Positions 18,801-28,124 of a DNA stretch of 28,142 nucleotides are shown in pieces. The stretch covers positions 1-28,142 of the IMG/VR virus record IMGVR_UViG_3300043436_001302, one strand, 5' to 3'. The notes beneath the pieces are model-generated. The model was not told the origin of the DNA. It saw nothing but the letters and a program-made list of their open reading frames with translations, and made no database searches. The position numbers and the translations under genes were made by a program. The first letter of the stretch is position 1; each line of letters opens with the position of its first letter. Origin of the DNA: a virus.

Positions 18801-19666
18801 ACCTTGTCTACTAAATTTCTGATTGAAGCGTAAAGCTGTCCTGGGCTTTCATACTTCTCAAATATATAGTTTGATTTTTTTGGAATACCCATTGTGAAAC
18901 AGTCTGATTCCTGATGACCAAATGCATAGAACGTCATAACTTTATTATTCAAGTTTTCACCAGTAGATGCATAGCAGAATGGCCCAGAGTTACGACCTAT
19001 AACAAGATCACAGAATTTGGAAAGATATGCAATCTCATTCAGATCACATCTATCAGACTTAATGATATCTCCAGTGTAGATCACATTAGACGCCATGTTA
19101 TCCAGCCTGTGTGTTGTAAGAAATACAATGTCTTCGTTCTGCGCTGCAAGAGGCTCAATTATCTCCCTCATATCGCCATTGTATTCACATTGTCCTGACA
19201 TAGCTGGGCCATTACAAAACAATATCTTCGGCCTTGCTTCACCGTCAACGAAAGAACGAACATTGGCTAGATCATACTTGGTATAATCAACATACGGCAA
19301 GTAGTTTTCTACTGAACCAAGTTTCATCTTCTTCTTAAAAGTGGTATTGATATCCTCATAGATATCTGCCCACATCTTCATATTAAAGTTGAGTGTGCAT
19401 TCACCAGTATACTTATCGAAATAGGAACCAATCCAAGTGTTAACAAACAACATGTCTGGATCTTTTGGACGAAATATCTTCGTCTTATGATCTATTCCTT
19501 CAAGTCTGACAGTCTGAATTTCCAGGTCTTCAATCGCTCTAGGATCTTTATTGTGAGCATACATAACCTTTTCTTTGCCAAGATGCTTGATGACCTCGCG
19601 CACGAAGGGCTTAGAATGAAATAGATCACCATTATGATAGAAGTTGAAGAAACAAACCTTTGTCAC
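18797..19666 (-). CDS. Putative GT-B-type glycosyltransferase
   Basis: 289 aa, starting with GTG at 19666 (overlapping the TGA above). MTKVCFFNFYHNGDLFHSKP is a Rossmann start with the 'N-x-G-D-x-F' turn of glycosyltransferase 9-like proteins. A second half with PKILFCNGPAMSGQ, DIVFLTTHRLD, and LSKFCDLVIGRNSGPFCYAS matches the nucleotide-sugar side of GT-B folds. It lacks the short motifs that would name a family. The operon context supports a transferase acting on the glycan. Confidence 0.65.
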   Translation of the reverse strand: MTKVCFFNFYHNGDLFHSKPFVREVIKHLGKEKVMYAHNKDPRAIEDLEIQTVRLEGIDHKTKIFRPKDPDMLFVNTWIGSYFDKYTGECTLNFNMKMWADIYEDINTTFKKKMKLGSVENYLPYVDYTKYDLANVRSFVDGEARPKILFCNGPAMSGQCEYNGDMREIIEPLAAQNEDIVFLTTHRLDNMASNVIYTGDIIKSDRCDLNEIAYLSKFCDLVIGRNSGPFCYASTGENLNNKVMTFYAFGHQESDCFTMGIPKKSNYIFEKYESPGQLYASIRNLVDKV

Positions 19667-20019
19667 TGGACGCCCTTATATAGCTTAACAGAATCTTCAC
19701 GCAAAGATTTGCCGTGTGTAATAGCATCATCAATGATTGCATTCAATGCAGCCACAAGCTTTGGCCTCTTAACCTTGAAACAAATATCGACCTTACGCTT
19801 TAAGTCGGCCAGTTCAGCGTCAGACTTTGCTTCCTGCATAGCATCTTCAAGGTGCCATGTGCGAATGTGGAGAATAGCCAGTTTCTCCAATACTTCACCA
19901 ATGCTGTCTGATGCAGCATACTCCGGAGGATCAAGCGTCATAAGTTTTTGATCTAGTGTATTGTAAACATGTTCACGGATTACAACATCAAGAATGGTAG
20001 CAAGGGTCTTATTATCCAT
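19663..20019 (-). CDS. DUF4254-like protein, 118 aa
   Basis: The start is ATG at 20019 (AGGAG six bases upstream, overlapping the ColD-like stop). LAILHIRTWHLEDAMQEA (in part), then AELADLKRKVDICFKVKRPKL, matches the 'xxN/HxxxWHxED... K+xID' pattern of DUF4254, a helical family found beside glycosyltransferases and with no known activity. It probably partners the GT-B-like protein that follows. The match is by motif memory, so moderate. Confidence 0.65.
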   Translation of the reverse strand: MDNKTLATILDVVIREHVYNTLDQKLMTLDPPEYAASDSIGEVLEKLAILHIRTWHLEDAMQEAKSDAELADLKRKVDICFKVKRPKLVAALNAIIDDAITHGKSLREDSVKLYKGVQ

Positions 20020-21197
20020 CACAAACTCCTAATGATATTTTCAAGTATATTCATTTCTCTATCACCAACAAACTGGTTATTACCTATATAGATGCCATTT
20101 TCATGAAGAACGTCAACATTGTATGGGCCAGTCTTACATGCGATAGAATATCCTTCCATGTATGGCTGACGAAGTAAGTTGCCGCCAACGACTGGACGAT
20201 ATTCGATGAAGTTGTTCTTCAATTTTCTCAGTAGTGTTTCCTTGATCAAAGGAGTCTTTGCGATGAGAGGAAAGCAGAATGAGCTATTGCTTTCTTCCGC
20301 ATAACCTTCACCCGGCAAATGAAACTTATCAGAGCTATAGACTTTCATGATTTCAATAAATCTACGATAGTTCTTTTGGCGCTGTTCAATAAAGCCATCA
20401 AGCTTTTTCAACTGCGATAGCCCAAGCACAGCACCAAGCTCAGTATTACGGAAGTTATAACCAGCAGTCACAAACAAAAACTGCGGATCAATCTCAGGAT
20501 GAGCATCAGCATATGAGTCCGGAACCATCGATACGCGAGACATACCATGTGAACGCTTCATACGCATTAAATCATACAGGGCAAGATTATTGGTACAAAC
20601 CATGCCGCCTTCAACAGTTGACATGTGATGACCAAAGTAGAAGCTGAACGTAGAACCGCTCGACTTTGAACCAATTCTATGGCCAAATATATCTTTTGCA
20701 CCGTGACTTTCACACACATCTTCTAAAAAGATAGCTTTTGGAAATAAAGCTCTAAGTGCAAAAGTAGGAGCAGGAAGACCAAGAAGATGTGTCGTGAACA
20801 CAATATCAATCTTATGCTTATCCGCAATCTCAGCAGCATTTTTCAAATCAAAGCTATAATCATATAAATTGATATCACAGAAGATTGGTTCCATACCAAG
20901 TTGCATTACAGGATTGATATTAGTTACCCATGTACACGCGGGTACGAGGACCTTGATCTTCTTCTTGTCCTTGAAGTAAAGTTCTTTAACAGCATCAAGC
21001 AACAGGAAGTTGGCGGTACTTCCTGAAGTAACAAATAGAGAGTGCTTAACGTCAAGCCAATCTGACCAAGCTTCTTCAAACTGTTCTACTTTTCTACCTT
21101 GAGTGAAGCGATCAGCAGTCATCACAAACTTAGCCAACTTCCAGCGGTCACACCATGTCAGTGTGTCCTTCATTAACGGCCAATCATACCCGATCAT
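20019..21197 (-). CDS. ColD-like PLP enzyme: GDP-4-keto-6-deoxymannose 3-dehydratase (predicted)
   Basis: 392 aa, DegT/DnrJ fold. I start at 21197 ([11 protein letters not shown]) because GAGGT lies four bases upstream. SGSTAN (58-63), VPACTW (85-90), FLEDVCESHGA (158-168) and FSFYFGHHMSTVEGG (184-198) follow the family order. At the Schiff-base lysine position there is His190, as in ColD, where His188 allows C3 dehydration rather than amination. ColD acts on the product of GMD, encoded 1 kb upstream, and the 14-bp overlap with the epimerase/reductase gene links them. YNFRNTELGAVLGLSQLKKL and YRPVVGGNLLRQP match the C-terminal half. Expected product: GDP-4-keto-3,6-dideoxymannose. Confidence 0.85.
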   Translation of the reverse strand: MIGYDWPLMKDTLTWCDRWKLAKFVMTADRFTQGRKVEQFEEAWSDWLDVKHSLFVTSGSTANFLLLDAVKELYFKDKKKIKVLVPACTWVTNINPVMQLGMEPIFCDINLYDYSFDLKNAAEIADKHKIDIVFTTHLLGLPAPTFALRALFPKAIFLEDVCESHGAKDIFGHRIGSKSSGSTFSFYFGHHMSTVEGGMVCTNNLALYDLMRMKRSHGMSRVSMVPDSYADAHPEIDPQFLFVTAGYNFRNTELGAVLGLSQLKKLDGFIEQRQKNYRRFIEIMKVYSSDKFHLPGEGYAEESNSSFCFPLIAKTPLIKETLLRKLKNNFIEYRPVVGGNLLRQPYMEGYSIACKTGPYNVDVLHENGIYIGNNQFVGDREMNILENIIRSL

Positions 21198-22119
21198 ATG
21201 TACCTCTATTCTCCATGAACCAATCAATCGTGGTCTTTAGACCATCTTCAAGCGAAGTCTTTGCTTTCCAGCCAAGAGCATCCATCTTGCTAGTATCTAG
21301 GGCGCGCCGTGGTGTACCATTTGGCTGTGCAGTATCCCAGATGATTTCGCCTTTGTATCCAACAAGATCGGCAATCAACTCTGACAAATACCGAATTGAC
21401 ACTTCACGATTCGGTCCAATGTTTATTGGTTTAGAATCGTTGTGATTATTCATCAAGAATATTAGTCCGTCAGCCAAATCATCGGCAAAAAGAAACTCTC
21501 GCGTAGGCGTGCCGTCACCAAAGCATACTACACGGGACAAACCCTTTTCTTTCGCGTCGATAAATCGATTGATGAATGCCGGGATAACGTGACATTCATT
21601 CAGTCTAAAGTTATCGAAAATGCCATAAAGATTATTTGGCATGACGGAAACAGTTTGCATACCATATTGCTCAGTATACTTCTGGCACATGGTAAGACCA
21701 GCAATCTTCGCTAAAGCATAACCAATGTTAGTCTCTTCTAGCGGACCAGTCATTAAGTATTCTTCTTTGATTGGTACAGGTGCCATCTTTGGATAGATAC
21801 ATGCTGTACCAAGGAACATCAGCTTCTTGGTGCCATAAGCGCGAGCCGCGTCAATTACGTTTGTCTGTATCAATAGATTGTCACGAATGAAATCTGCTGG
21901 AAAAGCTTTGTTAAATACAATACCGCCAACCTTTGCAGCGGCAAGAAAAACGTACTCCGGCTTTTCATAATGGAAAAACTCACTAACATTCATTTGACTT
22001 CTTAAATCAGTATGAGTTGTTATGATATTATTGTAACCTTGAGCCTGCAACTGACGAATGAGTGCGGAACCTACAAGACCTTTGTGTCCTGCAATAAAGA
22101 TGCTACTATTACTGTCCAT
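21184..22119 (-). CDS. GDP-L-fucose synthase / GDP-colitose synthase-type epimerase-reductase
   Basis: 311 aa SDR protein. NAD(P) site [11 protein letters not shown] (10-20). All catalytic residues of E. coli GDP-fucose synthase are found at a constant offset of -2: T105 (Ser107), C107 (Cys109), Y134 (Tyr136), K138 (Lys140) and H177 (His179), in GTACIYP, YALAK and ECHVIPA. It epimerises C3/C5 and reduces C4 of GDP-4-keto-6-deoxymannose. With the ColD-like product the same chemistry at C5 would give GDP-colitose, as ColC does. ATG at 22119 overlaps the GMD stop by 11 bases. Which of the two sugars it makes cannot be told from sequence. Confidence 0.88.
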   Translation of the reverse strand: MDSNSSIFIAGHKGLVGSALIRQLQAQGYNNIITTHTDLRSQMNVSEFFHYEKPEYVFLAAAKVGGIVFNKAFPADFIRDNLLIQTNVIDAARAYGTKKLMFLGTACIYPKMAPVPIKEEYLMTGPLEETNIGYALAKIAGLTMCQKYTEQYGMQTVSVMPNNLYGIFDNFRLNECHVIPAFINRFIDAKEKGLSRVVCFGDGTPTREFLFADDLADGLIFLMNNHNDSKPINIGPNREVSIRYLSELIADLVGYKGEIIWDTAQPNGTPRRALDTSKMDALGWKAKTSLEDGLKTTIDWFMENRGTYDRV

Positions 22120-23110
22120 TGATACACATATCCTCTACTAGCTTTTCAAATGTAAACTGTGGTCTCCAACCAAGCTTCTTCTTAGCTTTTGATGGATCAC
22201 CAAGCAATGTTTCAACTTCAGCGGGACGGAAGTATTTCTCATTCACACGAACACGAACCATGCCATTTTGATCAATACCAACTTCATTTAAACCTTCGCC
22301 TTCCCATTTGATAATCATACCAAAGTATGGTGCAGCAGTCTCAACAAACTGCTTAACTGAATACTGTTCACCAGTCGCAATCACATAATCATCTGGCTCT
22401 GGTTCCTGTAACATCAGCCACATAGCCTCAACAAAGTCTTTAGCATGACCCCAATCTCTCTTCGCATTGAGATTGCCAAGTTCCATGCTCTGCTGATAGC
22501 CCATGCTAATACGAGATAGAGCCTGCACAATCTTTCTTGTTACGAATGTTTCACCGCGACGAGGAGATTCATGATTGAATAGAATGCCAGATGAGCAATG
22601 CATTCCATAAGACTCACGATAGTTCTTTACAATCCAATATCCATACAGCTTCGCAACGCCATACGGTGAGCGTGGATAGAATGGTGTTGTTTCACTCTGC
22701 GGAGTTTGTTGCACAAGACCATAAAGTTCAGATGTAGAAGCTTGATAGATGCGAACATCTTTTTCCATACCAAGAAGACGAACAGCTTCCAGAATACGGA
22801 GTGTACCAAGAGCATCAACCTGCCCTGTGTATTCTGGAATCTCGAATGATACCTTCACATGCGACTGTGCGCCGAGATTATAAATCTCAGTTGGCTTGAT
22901 TTCTTGAATCAAACGAATGAGCGACGATCCGTCTGTCAAATCTCCATAGTGTAGTTTAATGCGAGGATAGATATGATCAATGCGATCAGTATTGATAGAA
23001 GATGATCGGCGAATAATACCATGCACTTCATATCCTTTTTCTAACAAAAACTCGGCCAGATACGAGCCGTCTTGTCCTGTAATGCCTGTAATTAGTGCCA
23101 CAAATCTCAT
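22109..23110 (-). CDS. gmd: GDP-mannose 4,6-dehydratase
   Basis: 333 aa. NADP site [20 protein letters not shown] (8-27) is diagnostic of GMD. Catalytic residues T126, E128, Y150 and K154 keep the exact spacing of the E. coli enzyme, and [12 protein letters not shown] and [17 protein letters not shown] are family blocks. It converts GDP-D-mannose to GDP-4-keto-6-deoxy-D-mannose, the shared precursor of GDP-fucose, GDP-colitose, GDP-rhamnose and GDP-perosamine. The start at 23110 overlaps the stop upstream (ATGA), with AGGG eight bases before. It is slightly shorter than typical bacterial GMD (about 370) but complete. Confidence 0.95.
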   Translation of the reverse strand: MRFVALITGITGQDGSYLAEFLLEKGYEVHGIIRRSSSINTDRIDHIYPRIKLHYGDLTDGSSLIRLIQEIKPTEIYNLGAQSHVKVSFEIPEYTGQVDALGTLRILEAVRLLGMEKDVRIYQASTSELYGLVQQTPQSETTPFYPRSPYGVAKLYGYWIVKNYRESYGMHCSSGILFNHESPRRGETFVTRKIVQALSRISMGYQQSMELGNLNAKRDWGHAKDFVEAMWLMLQEPEPDDYVIATGEQYSVKQFVETAAPYFGMIIKWEGEGLNEVGIDQNGMVRVRVNEKYFRPAEVETLLGDPSKAKKKLGWRPQFTFEKLVEDMCINGQ

Positions 23111-24141
23111 AGAAAATCCCTCAAGTTATCATTATCACGTTGTATATTTATTGCTTCCGCGCGCGGGTATGGATTAGACTTGTTATAGTCATTGATCAGA
23201 ATGCGCTTACTATTATGTAGTCCGCTTATAAGCGCAAAATTTATAAAGCCCAACTTACGCAACATAGCGTCAGTCTGATCGTGATATTCATTTGGTCTGG
23301 CTGTAGTAAAGATAATCTGACAACCTTTATCATGATATTCTTTTATTCTATTGAAGTTTTCTGTCAAGACTTCAGGATCTGTACCATACTTGTTACTGCC
23401 ATACCGAGATTGGGCCTTGATTAGAGTACCGTCGATATCACAGAACAGGACTGGCATATCATTATACTTGTGCCAGTCATCCGCAGTGCCGACATCTACG
23501 TAATTGGTTATTGGAACTTTTTTGAACATGCATCCTTGACTCATTCTATGCTGAATGATATGGGAAACAAACAACTCGCCTTCTCTATCCTTTAGTTCGT
23601 CGTAGGCTAAAAGATAATCATCAGCAGAAGCAAACTTATATCCGCCAACACAGAATGAATCAGAAACGACTTGTTTCTCAATGATATCGGTAATGATATC
23701 TTGATTATTATACTTCACAAAGCTCTTAGAAGCAAGTCTATTCAGTGTTTCATGATCAGCAATATTTGAGACACAAACATAGTTGCCAAACACAGGAACA
23801 TGATCGAAGAACGAATCGCAGTCTTTAACGAGAAATTGAAAGTCATCTTTCTTAATCATCTTGATATCATTGATGGCAATCTTTACCGTTTCGGCTGGAC
23901 CAGATGTTGGCTTAGGTAGAATTACAATAAAAGCATCAGGCAATTCATTACGTACAAACTCTAGAGCATTATACTTTTCAACATGTTCCTGTAAAATGAC
24001 AACCGTAATATCATACTTGCCAATAAAAGGTTCAACCGCCTTAACAAGCATCATCTTGTTATCATATCCATAGTGTAGATACTTTGGCTTCACGTTTGGA
24101 AATCTGGTAGAAAGACCAGCGGCTGGCACAATCACTTCCAT
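23107..24141 (-). CDS. Nucleotidyltransferase fused to a HAD phosphatase
   Basis: 344 aa. The N-terminal about 225 residues are a GT-A-like nucleotidyltransferase: [18 protein letters not shown] (5-22) is the nucleotide loop and K19 the phosphate-binding lysine; KDCDSF (106-111) is the metal site. The C-terminal about 115 residues are a HAD fold: FCDIDGTLI (D235, D237), IIFTTARP (276-283) and NDYN (317-320). The loop differs from ManC/RmlA and is nearer to LicC-like enzymes that activate phosphocholine or small phospho-sugars. It may make an NDP-activated group, with the HAD part removing a phosphate. The substrate is unknown. Overlaps both neighbours. Confidence 0.8.
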   Translation of the reverse strand: MEVIVPAAGLSTRFPNVKPKYLHYGYDNKMMLVKAVEPFIGKYDITVVILQEHVEKYNALEFVRNELPDAFIVILPKPTSGPAETVKIAINDIKMIKKDDFQFLVKDCDSFFDHVPVFGNYVCVSNIADHETLNRLASKSFVKYNNQDIITDIIEKQVVSDSFCVGGYKFASADDYLLAYDELKDREGELFVSHIIQHRMSQGCMFKKVPITNYVDVGTADDWHKYNDMPVLFCDIDGTLIKAQSRYGSNKYGTDPEVLTENFNRIKEYHDKGCQIIFTTARPNEYHDQTDAMLRKLGFINFALISGLHNSKRILINDYNKSNPYPRAEAINIQRDNDNLRDFL

Positions 24142-24872
24142 AATCTGTTTATCTCCTTAACAATAAAATTGTATTCTAGCGAATCTTTCTCACAATGTAA
24201 ATAGACACGAAGCAGCATGAGTATCAAAAGATAATCATTATTTGCAATCGGGAATTTATTGAGAACATGTTCCTGAATGTTTAGTAGCTTCACATCAAGC
24301 ATGACAGGATCACGACGAAGGAACCACTTGCATTCCAAATCTTGTCTTAGCTTCGCAATATCAAATACCCAAGAGTCATACTTCAACGTCACGGCATCGA
24401 TGAAATAGAAACGACCTGAAGTATCATGGATAATGTTTTCTAGTGTCATATCTCCATGATATACCGACTTGGGCAATACCTTAGGCAGTTTGTCAATCAA
24501 CTCTTCTTTGGTGAATGGAAACATACCATCTTCTATCCATGACAACATCTCATTGTACACGTTAGTATAGTCTTTGTCAACACTTTTCGATGCGAACATT
24601 GACAATGTGTTCACCAAAAACTCTCTGAGGTCTTTGATCGAATTGTTAAGAAGATAGTTTCTCATGTCGGTACCATGGATATATTCCATGTCGAGAATTG
24701 TTCCATCATAGTGATAGATTTTAGGAACATCAACATAACCAAGAAGTGCAGTCAATCTTTCATAGTTGCGATCAACGTTTTCTATCTTGCGAACAAACAT
24801 ATGATCTTCTGACTGCATTAAGGCCACAGTCGAACCAGAATGTCCTTTGAGTTTCTTTAAGAGTTTTTCCAT
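24132..24872 (-). CDS. APH/choline-kinase-like small-molecule kinase
   Basis: 246 aa. The catalytic loop YHGDMTLENII (138-148, D141, N146) and the metal site FIDAVT (157-162, D159) define the aminoglycoside phosphotransferase/choline kinase fold; VRKI (27-30) supplies the ATP lysine. The N-lobe is short. It probably phosphorylates a sugar or an alcohol such as choline. Next to the nucleotidyltransferase-HAD gene it resembles kinase-nucleotidyltransferase pairs (LicA/LicC type). Its end overlaps that gene by 10 bases. Confidence 0.75.
   Translation of the reverse strand: MEKLLKKLKGHSGSTVALMQSEDHMFVRKIENVDRNYERLTALLGYVDVPKIYHYDGTILDMEYIHGTDMRNYLLNNSIKDLREFLVNTLSMFASKSVDKDYTNVYNEMLSWIEDGMFPFTKEELIDKLPKVLPKSVYHGDMTLENIIHDTSGRFYFIDAVTLKYDSWVFDIAKLRQDLECKWFLRRDPVMLDVKLLNIQEHVLNKFPIANNDYLLILMLLRVYLHCEKDSLEYNFIVKEINRLWK
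24552..24580 (-). promoter_or_regulatory. Possible internal promoter TTGACA-N17-TACAAT
   Basis: Perfect -35 (24580-24575), a 17-nt spacer and TACAAT (24557-24552, one mismatch) inside the kinase gene. It could boost the second half of the glycan operon, including GMD and the ColD-like gene. As it is deep in coding sequence, it is the least certain of the set. Confidence 0.35.
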
Positions 24873-25567
24873 AGATCCATATCATCACGAATAAGCGAAT
24901 GAGGAGTACCGTTGTATTTGCCTGGCGGAAATGGATTTTTCATATCAACATATACCAAGTTTTCACTAACAAGTCCACATCTATGTAGATTAGCACTCAT
25001 CATATCTTCGCCAATCATAGCACAACCGGCTTCATAATACTGACGCATATAGAGATATGTAGACATATACTCTGTCATCACAAGATTGCTACCAAAAGCA
25101 AACTGGTCATTGCCGAAGTCTCTCAGTGGTGTCATGCGACAGTTTGGAATATATAGCTTGTTCTTATCAAGTTGATCAAATGGCAGAACACCATTCAATG
25201 CATAGTCAAATCTTGTCTTCACAACCCAATCATACTTACCGTTTAGTATTTCATATTCAGTCTTCTTGATTAATGAACGAAACACCGAATAGAACATAGA
25301 CGCTGTAGCATAAGGAGGCCAACCCTTTGCGTCTGGAGTATTAGTATAAATCTTGTTGTACTTTTCAGTTATATCTTCATAAGGCATTTCAGCCTGCCAA
25401 CTCTTAGGCCGGTATAAATCAATAACATCATCCATTTTATAGACCTTATTGATCCATGTGTGAACAAAGATATCACAGTCATACTTGTCTAGAAGATTCT
25501 TCTTTAAATATTCGTATCCTTGCGCGTATGCGCGAGGTTGACCTGAGATACAGACTGCAATCTTCAT
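24857..25567 (-). CDS. Putative glycosyltransferase, GT-A-like, 236 aa
   Basis: MKIAVCISGQPRAYAQGYEYL, then CDIFVHTW, is the N-terminal strand-loop pattern of a group of uncharacterised glycan-locus proteins. YDWVVKTRFDYAL (about 115-127) holds a D-x-x-x-x-R-x-D element that may take the place of a DxD metal site. QFAFGSNLVM, and GEDMMSANLHRCGL later, are consistent with an acceptor-binding C-terminal part. The start at 25567 overlaps the GT10 stop (ATGA). Assignment is by context and fold-like pattern. Confidence 0.6.
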   Translation of the reverse strand: MKIAVCISGQPRAYAQGYEYLKKNLLDKYDCDIFVHTWINKVYKMDDVIDLYRPKSWQAEMPYEDITEKYNKIYTNTPDAKGWPPYATASMFYSVFRSLIKKTEYEILNGKYDWVVKTRFDYALNGVLPFDQLDKNKLYIPNCRMTPLRDFGNDQFAFGSNLVMTEYMSTYLYMRQYYEAGCAMIGEDMMSANLHRCGLVSENLVYVDMKNPFPPGKYNGTPHSLIRDDMDLWKNS

Positions 25568-26439
25568 GAGCGAACTCCCTTATATACACTCTCTAAGAAC
25601 CATTGATTGAAACGATCTAGATCCCAGTTTCTCAATAGTGATTTTCTAGGAAGAGCTTCGACATTTGCCATCATTTCCCATTCGCGCATATCTTGATCGA
25701 CCTCAATGATAGCATCGATAAAATTATTATCTGACACATAATTGTGACGGGAAATATAAGTACCCTCTTCAAAGTCTAATGCTACAGTCGGTGAACCCCA
25801 ATAGATCGGTACGGTCTTAGCAATAAAGCCATGCATGATCTTCTCGGTGCAGTAACCGGGCCATGAGCTATTCTCAAAGCACAATGAGAAACGACACTGA
25901 CGAAAGAAATCAATCTTAGACTGCACATCTCTAGGCAGAACACCACCAATGTTATTGAACAATGGACCGCCAGACATGACTGGCTTATATTCGTTCAACA
26001 TGTGGAATATCTTATTACGATATTCGCCATTTGGATTGGCTGCTACGAAGCCGCAGAACCATGCTTTATCATCATACTTTACATATTCTCTAGGCAGATT
26101 CAACATATCAGGCACACCATTCTTTGTCTGCACCCAGTTATCCAATACGTATAGAGGCAGACGATAGAACTGATTACCATCCAGATGATCAAATGAGATA
26201 GCATGATGAGCCTCATAATGATATGGTCGTCTATTCTCACCAGTGAAGAATATCTTGACCACTTTATTAGGATCAAAACTTTTGTTATTCTGACCAAACG
26301 TCTCGTCACAGAAGATTAGATAATCTGGATCTGTATCATCACGTTCAATATCAAAAGTCTTAGACAACACATCAATGAAGAAATCATCAAGTGTTTTATA
26401 ATAGTCTGTGAATCCCAGTCTCAGTTTCGGCTTAGTCAT
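25564..26439 (-). CDS. GT10-family fucosyltransferase-like enzyme
   Basis: 291 aa. IFFTGENRRPYHYEAHHAIS (in the first third), CGFVAANPNGEYRNKIF, then SLCFENSSWPGYCTEKIMHGF and KTVPIYWGSP are the alpha-1,3-fucosyltransferase blocks of GT10, including the FENS...TEKI nucleotide-sugar site. GT10 enzymes use GDP-L-fucose; some relatives accept other 6-deoxy sugars. The same operon makes the donor precursor, so donor and transferase are encoded together. The start at 26439 overlaps the stop upstream by eight bases. It probably acts in the cytosol on a surface or phage glycan. Confidence 0.88.
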   Translation of the reverse strand: MTKPKLRLGFTDYYKTLDDFFIDVLSKTFDIERDDTDPDYLIFCDETFGQNNKSFDPNKVVKIFFTGENRRPYHYEAHHAISFDHLDGNQFYRLPLYVLDNWVQTKNGVPDMLNLPREYVKYDDKAWFCGFVAANPNGEYRNKIFHMLNEYKPVMSGGPLFNNIGGVLPRDVQSKIDFFRQCRFSLCFENSSWPGYCTEKIMHGFIAKTVPIYWGSPTVALDFEEGTYISRHNYVSDNNFIDAIIEVDQDMREWEMMANVEALPRKSLLRNWDLDRFNQWFLESVYKGVRS

Positions 26440-27322
26440 TGTACTTGGCTCTGATCTTCTCAGCTAGACCAGCAACGCGATCATACTGATGAACAATATA
26501 GAATGGCATATCATAACTATTGAATACGATACCCTCTTCATTGATAATAGGCTGATCAGCTAGATACTTCGTCTGATATAAAAGCTGGGCAGTAGGATCG
26601 TTTCTCTGACCAATATCGCCAGAACCGGATGCAATAGCAGGCAAAGTTGTACCAAGATTGCATGCCCAGCCCGAACCATTGCCGAAGAACTCAGTACGGT
26701 TCTTGAAAACGTCAGTATTCAGAATGAAGTTATATACAGCCTGATCAACAATAGGAATTGGACGATTGACGCTCAACTGTAAGATCATCAACATCATATC
26801 CCGCACAAGACTCATTTCTCCTGCCATCACACCAACGTTATAGATTTCCTTATCTTTGATGATATTATGGAAAAACGGACCGAATGCTTGTAGATAGTTG
26901 TTATTACCCCACGGTTCATCTTTGTATGCTAGACCTTCACCTGCTGCAATGAATCCATTGAATGTATCACCGCGCAAGAATGTCATAGGATTGCGCTGAA
27001 ACACAACGTCACGAACATCGGTTGTGACAACAAACTCATATTCTTCTTTCGTAGTATTCAAGAAATTCCAGATGTGAAAGAAGCGTTCAACATGAGGCGG
27101 CATCTGACTGTTAGATGTATAATTGCCATCATTGTCTTTCTGACCATACGCTAAAATCTGCACACCCTTTTCAGCAATCTTTTCAAGTTCTGCTAATACA
27201 ATGTTAGTGACAACTAGAACAATATCACCATCAAAGCCAGACTTCTTGATTGAATTGATCCAGTATTTTACATCATCGTACTTGTAGTTTGACGCTCCGC
27301 CGATGATTAGATCTTTAGCCAT
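26432..27322 (-). CDS. Putative GT-A glycosyltransferase, 296 aa
   Basis: MAKDLIIGGASNYKYDDVKYW begins a Rossmann-like half; EFVVTTDVRDVVFQRNP (about 95-111) has the strand-D-x-R-D form of a GT-A metal site. GFIAAGEGL, IYNVGVMAGEMSLVRDMM and IVDQAVYNFIL follow, typical of transferases that check acceptor and donor. It is not clearly GT8 or another numbered family. GGAG lies seven bases before the ATG at 27322. Second gene of the operon. Confidence 0.7.
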   Translation of the reverse strand: MAKDLIIGGASNYKYDDVKYWINSIKKSGFDGDIVLVVTNIVLAELEKIAEKGVQILAYGQKDNDGNYTSNSQMPPHVERFFHIWNFLNTTKEEYEFVVTTDVRDVVFQRNPMTFLRGDTFNGFIAAGEGLAYKDEPWGNNNYLQAFGPFFHNIIKDKEIYNVGVMAGEMSLVRDMMLMILQLSVNRPIPIVDQAVYNFILNTDVFKNRTEFFGNGSGWACNLGTTLPAIASGSGDIGQRNDPTAQLLYQTKYLADQPIINEEGIVFNSYDMPFYIVHQYDRVAGLAEKIRAKYND

Positions 27323-28065
27323 GGTAGTTCTCCATTATAATGTGCGAGTTGTTCTGCATTACCTTTGATGAAGAAGTCGGCATCAACCGAACCAGGATTT
27401 CCATCTAGACGATAGCAGAGAGTGTGTTTACAATTTGTATCCCACTTTGGATTTTGTGGCAATACGCTATACAGATATCTACGATCACCGCCCCAACCAG
27501 AATGCCAGAGATGACAAGTATTTTGCAAGAACTTTCTTTCAAAAGCGAATGAAGATGTATCTACGAGATATTGGGGATCGTTATGTGTGAAATAGATCGG
27601 CCACTTGCCAAGAGCTTCGCAGTTGTCATCCGCAACAAAAGACTTGTCGGGATTATAAATCTTGCGGAGAGAATGTGCGAAATCATTACCGCGATCAAGT
27701 ACTTCGACAAGAGAAGATACATGATCCGGTTCATACCAATTGTCTTCATCAAGAAAGAAGATATAGTCGGCATTAAGGAGATGAGGAACACCAGCATAGA
27801 TTCTGTGACCGTAGAATCCGTTTGCGCCTGTATTGTAAGGCACAATCATAGTGCGGACAGATTTTAAATTACCTTCGGGAAATCTGTTCCATGTAGAACG
27901 AAATGCTTCGTTAGTAGCATCTTCATAATCATATCCATCAACAACCACAAGATGTTCAAGATTGCCATATGTTTGCTTTTGAACGCTTTCAACAGCATCG
28001 GCTAATTTGGGAGAACCGATTGTGGGTGTGACAACGACTACGGATTTTTCAATAATGAGTTTCAT
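27307..28065 (-). CDS. GT2-family glycosyltransferase
   Basis: 252 aa from the start at 28065 (MKLIIEKSVVVVTPTIGSP). The longer frame from 28116 overlaps the promoter and is rejected. VVVVTPTIGSPKLADAVESV, YGNLEHLVVVDG and the metal site YIFFLDEDNWYEPDH follow the GT2 order. A later SGWGGDRRYLYSVL may be the acceptor base region. It is the first gene of the glycan operon and ends overlapping the next start by 16 bases. Donor and acceptor are unknown. Confidence 0.82.
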   Translation of the reverse strand: MKLIIEKSVVVVTPTIGSPKLADAVESVQKQTYGNLEHLVVVDGYDYEDATNEAFRSTWNRFPEGNLKSVRTMIVPYNTGANGFYGHRIYAGVPHLLNADYIFFLDEDNWYEPDHVSSLVEVLDRGNDFAHSLRKIYNPDKSFVADDNCEALGKWPIYFTHNDPQYLVDTSSFAFERKFLQNTCHLWHSGWGGDRRYLYSVLPQNPKWDTNCKHTLCYRLDGNPGSVDADFFIKGNAEQLAHYNGELPWLKI

Positions 28066-28095
28066 AATATACCTATAAAGAAAGAAGAGGATGCT

Positions 28096-28124
28096 AGTAT
28101 ATAGCACCCTCTCCACAAAGTCAA
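28096..28124 (-). promoter_or_regulatory. Promoter of the glycan operon: TTGACT-N17-TATACT
   Basis: TTGACT (28124-28119) follows a TAG directly, then 17 nt, then TATACT (28101-28096). The start is expected at about 28090, giving a 25-nt leader to the GT2 gene. It has the same 'stop codon then TTGAC' layout as the promoter at 1193-1223. Confidence 0.6.
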
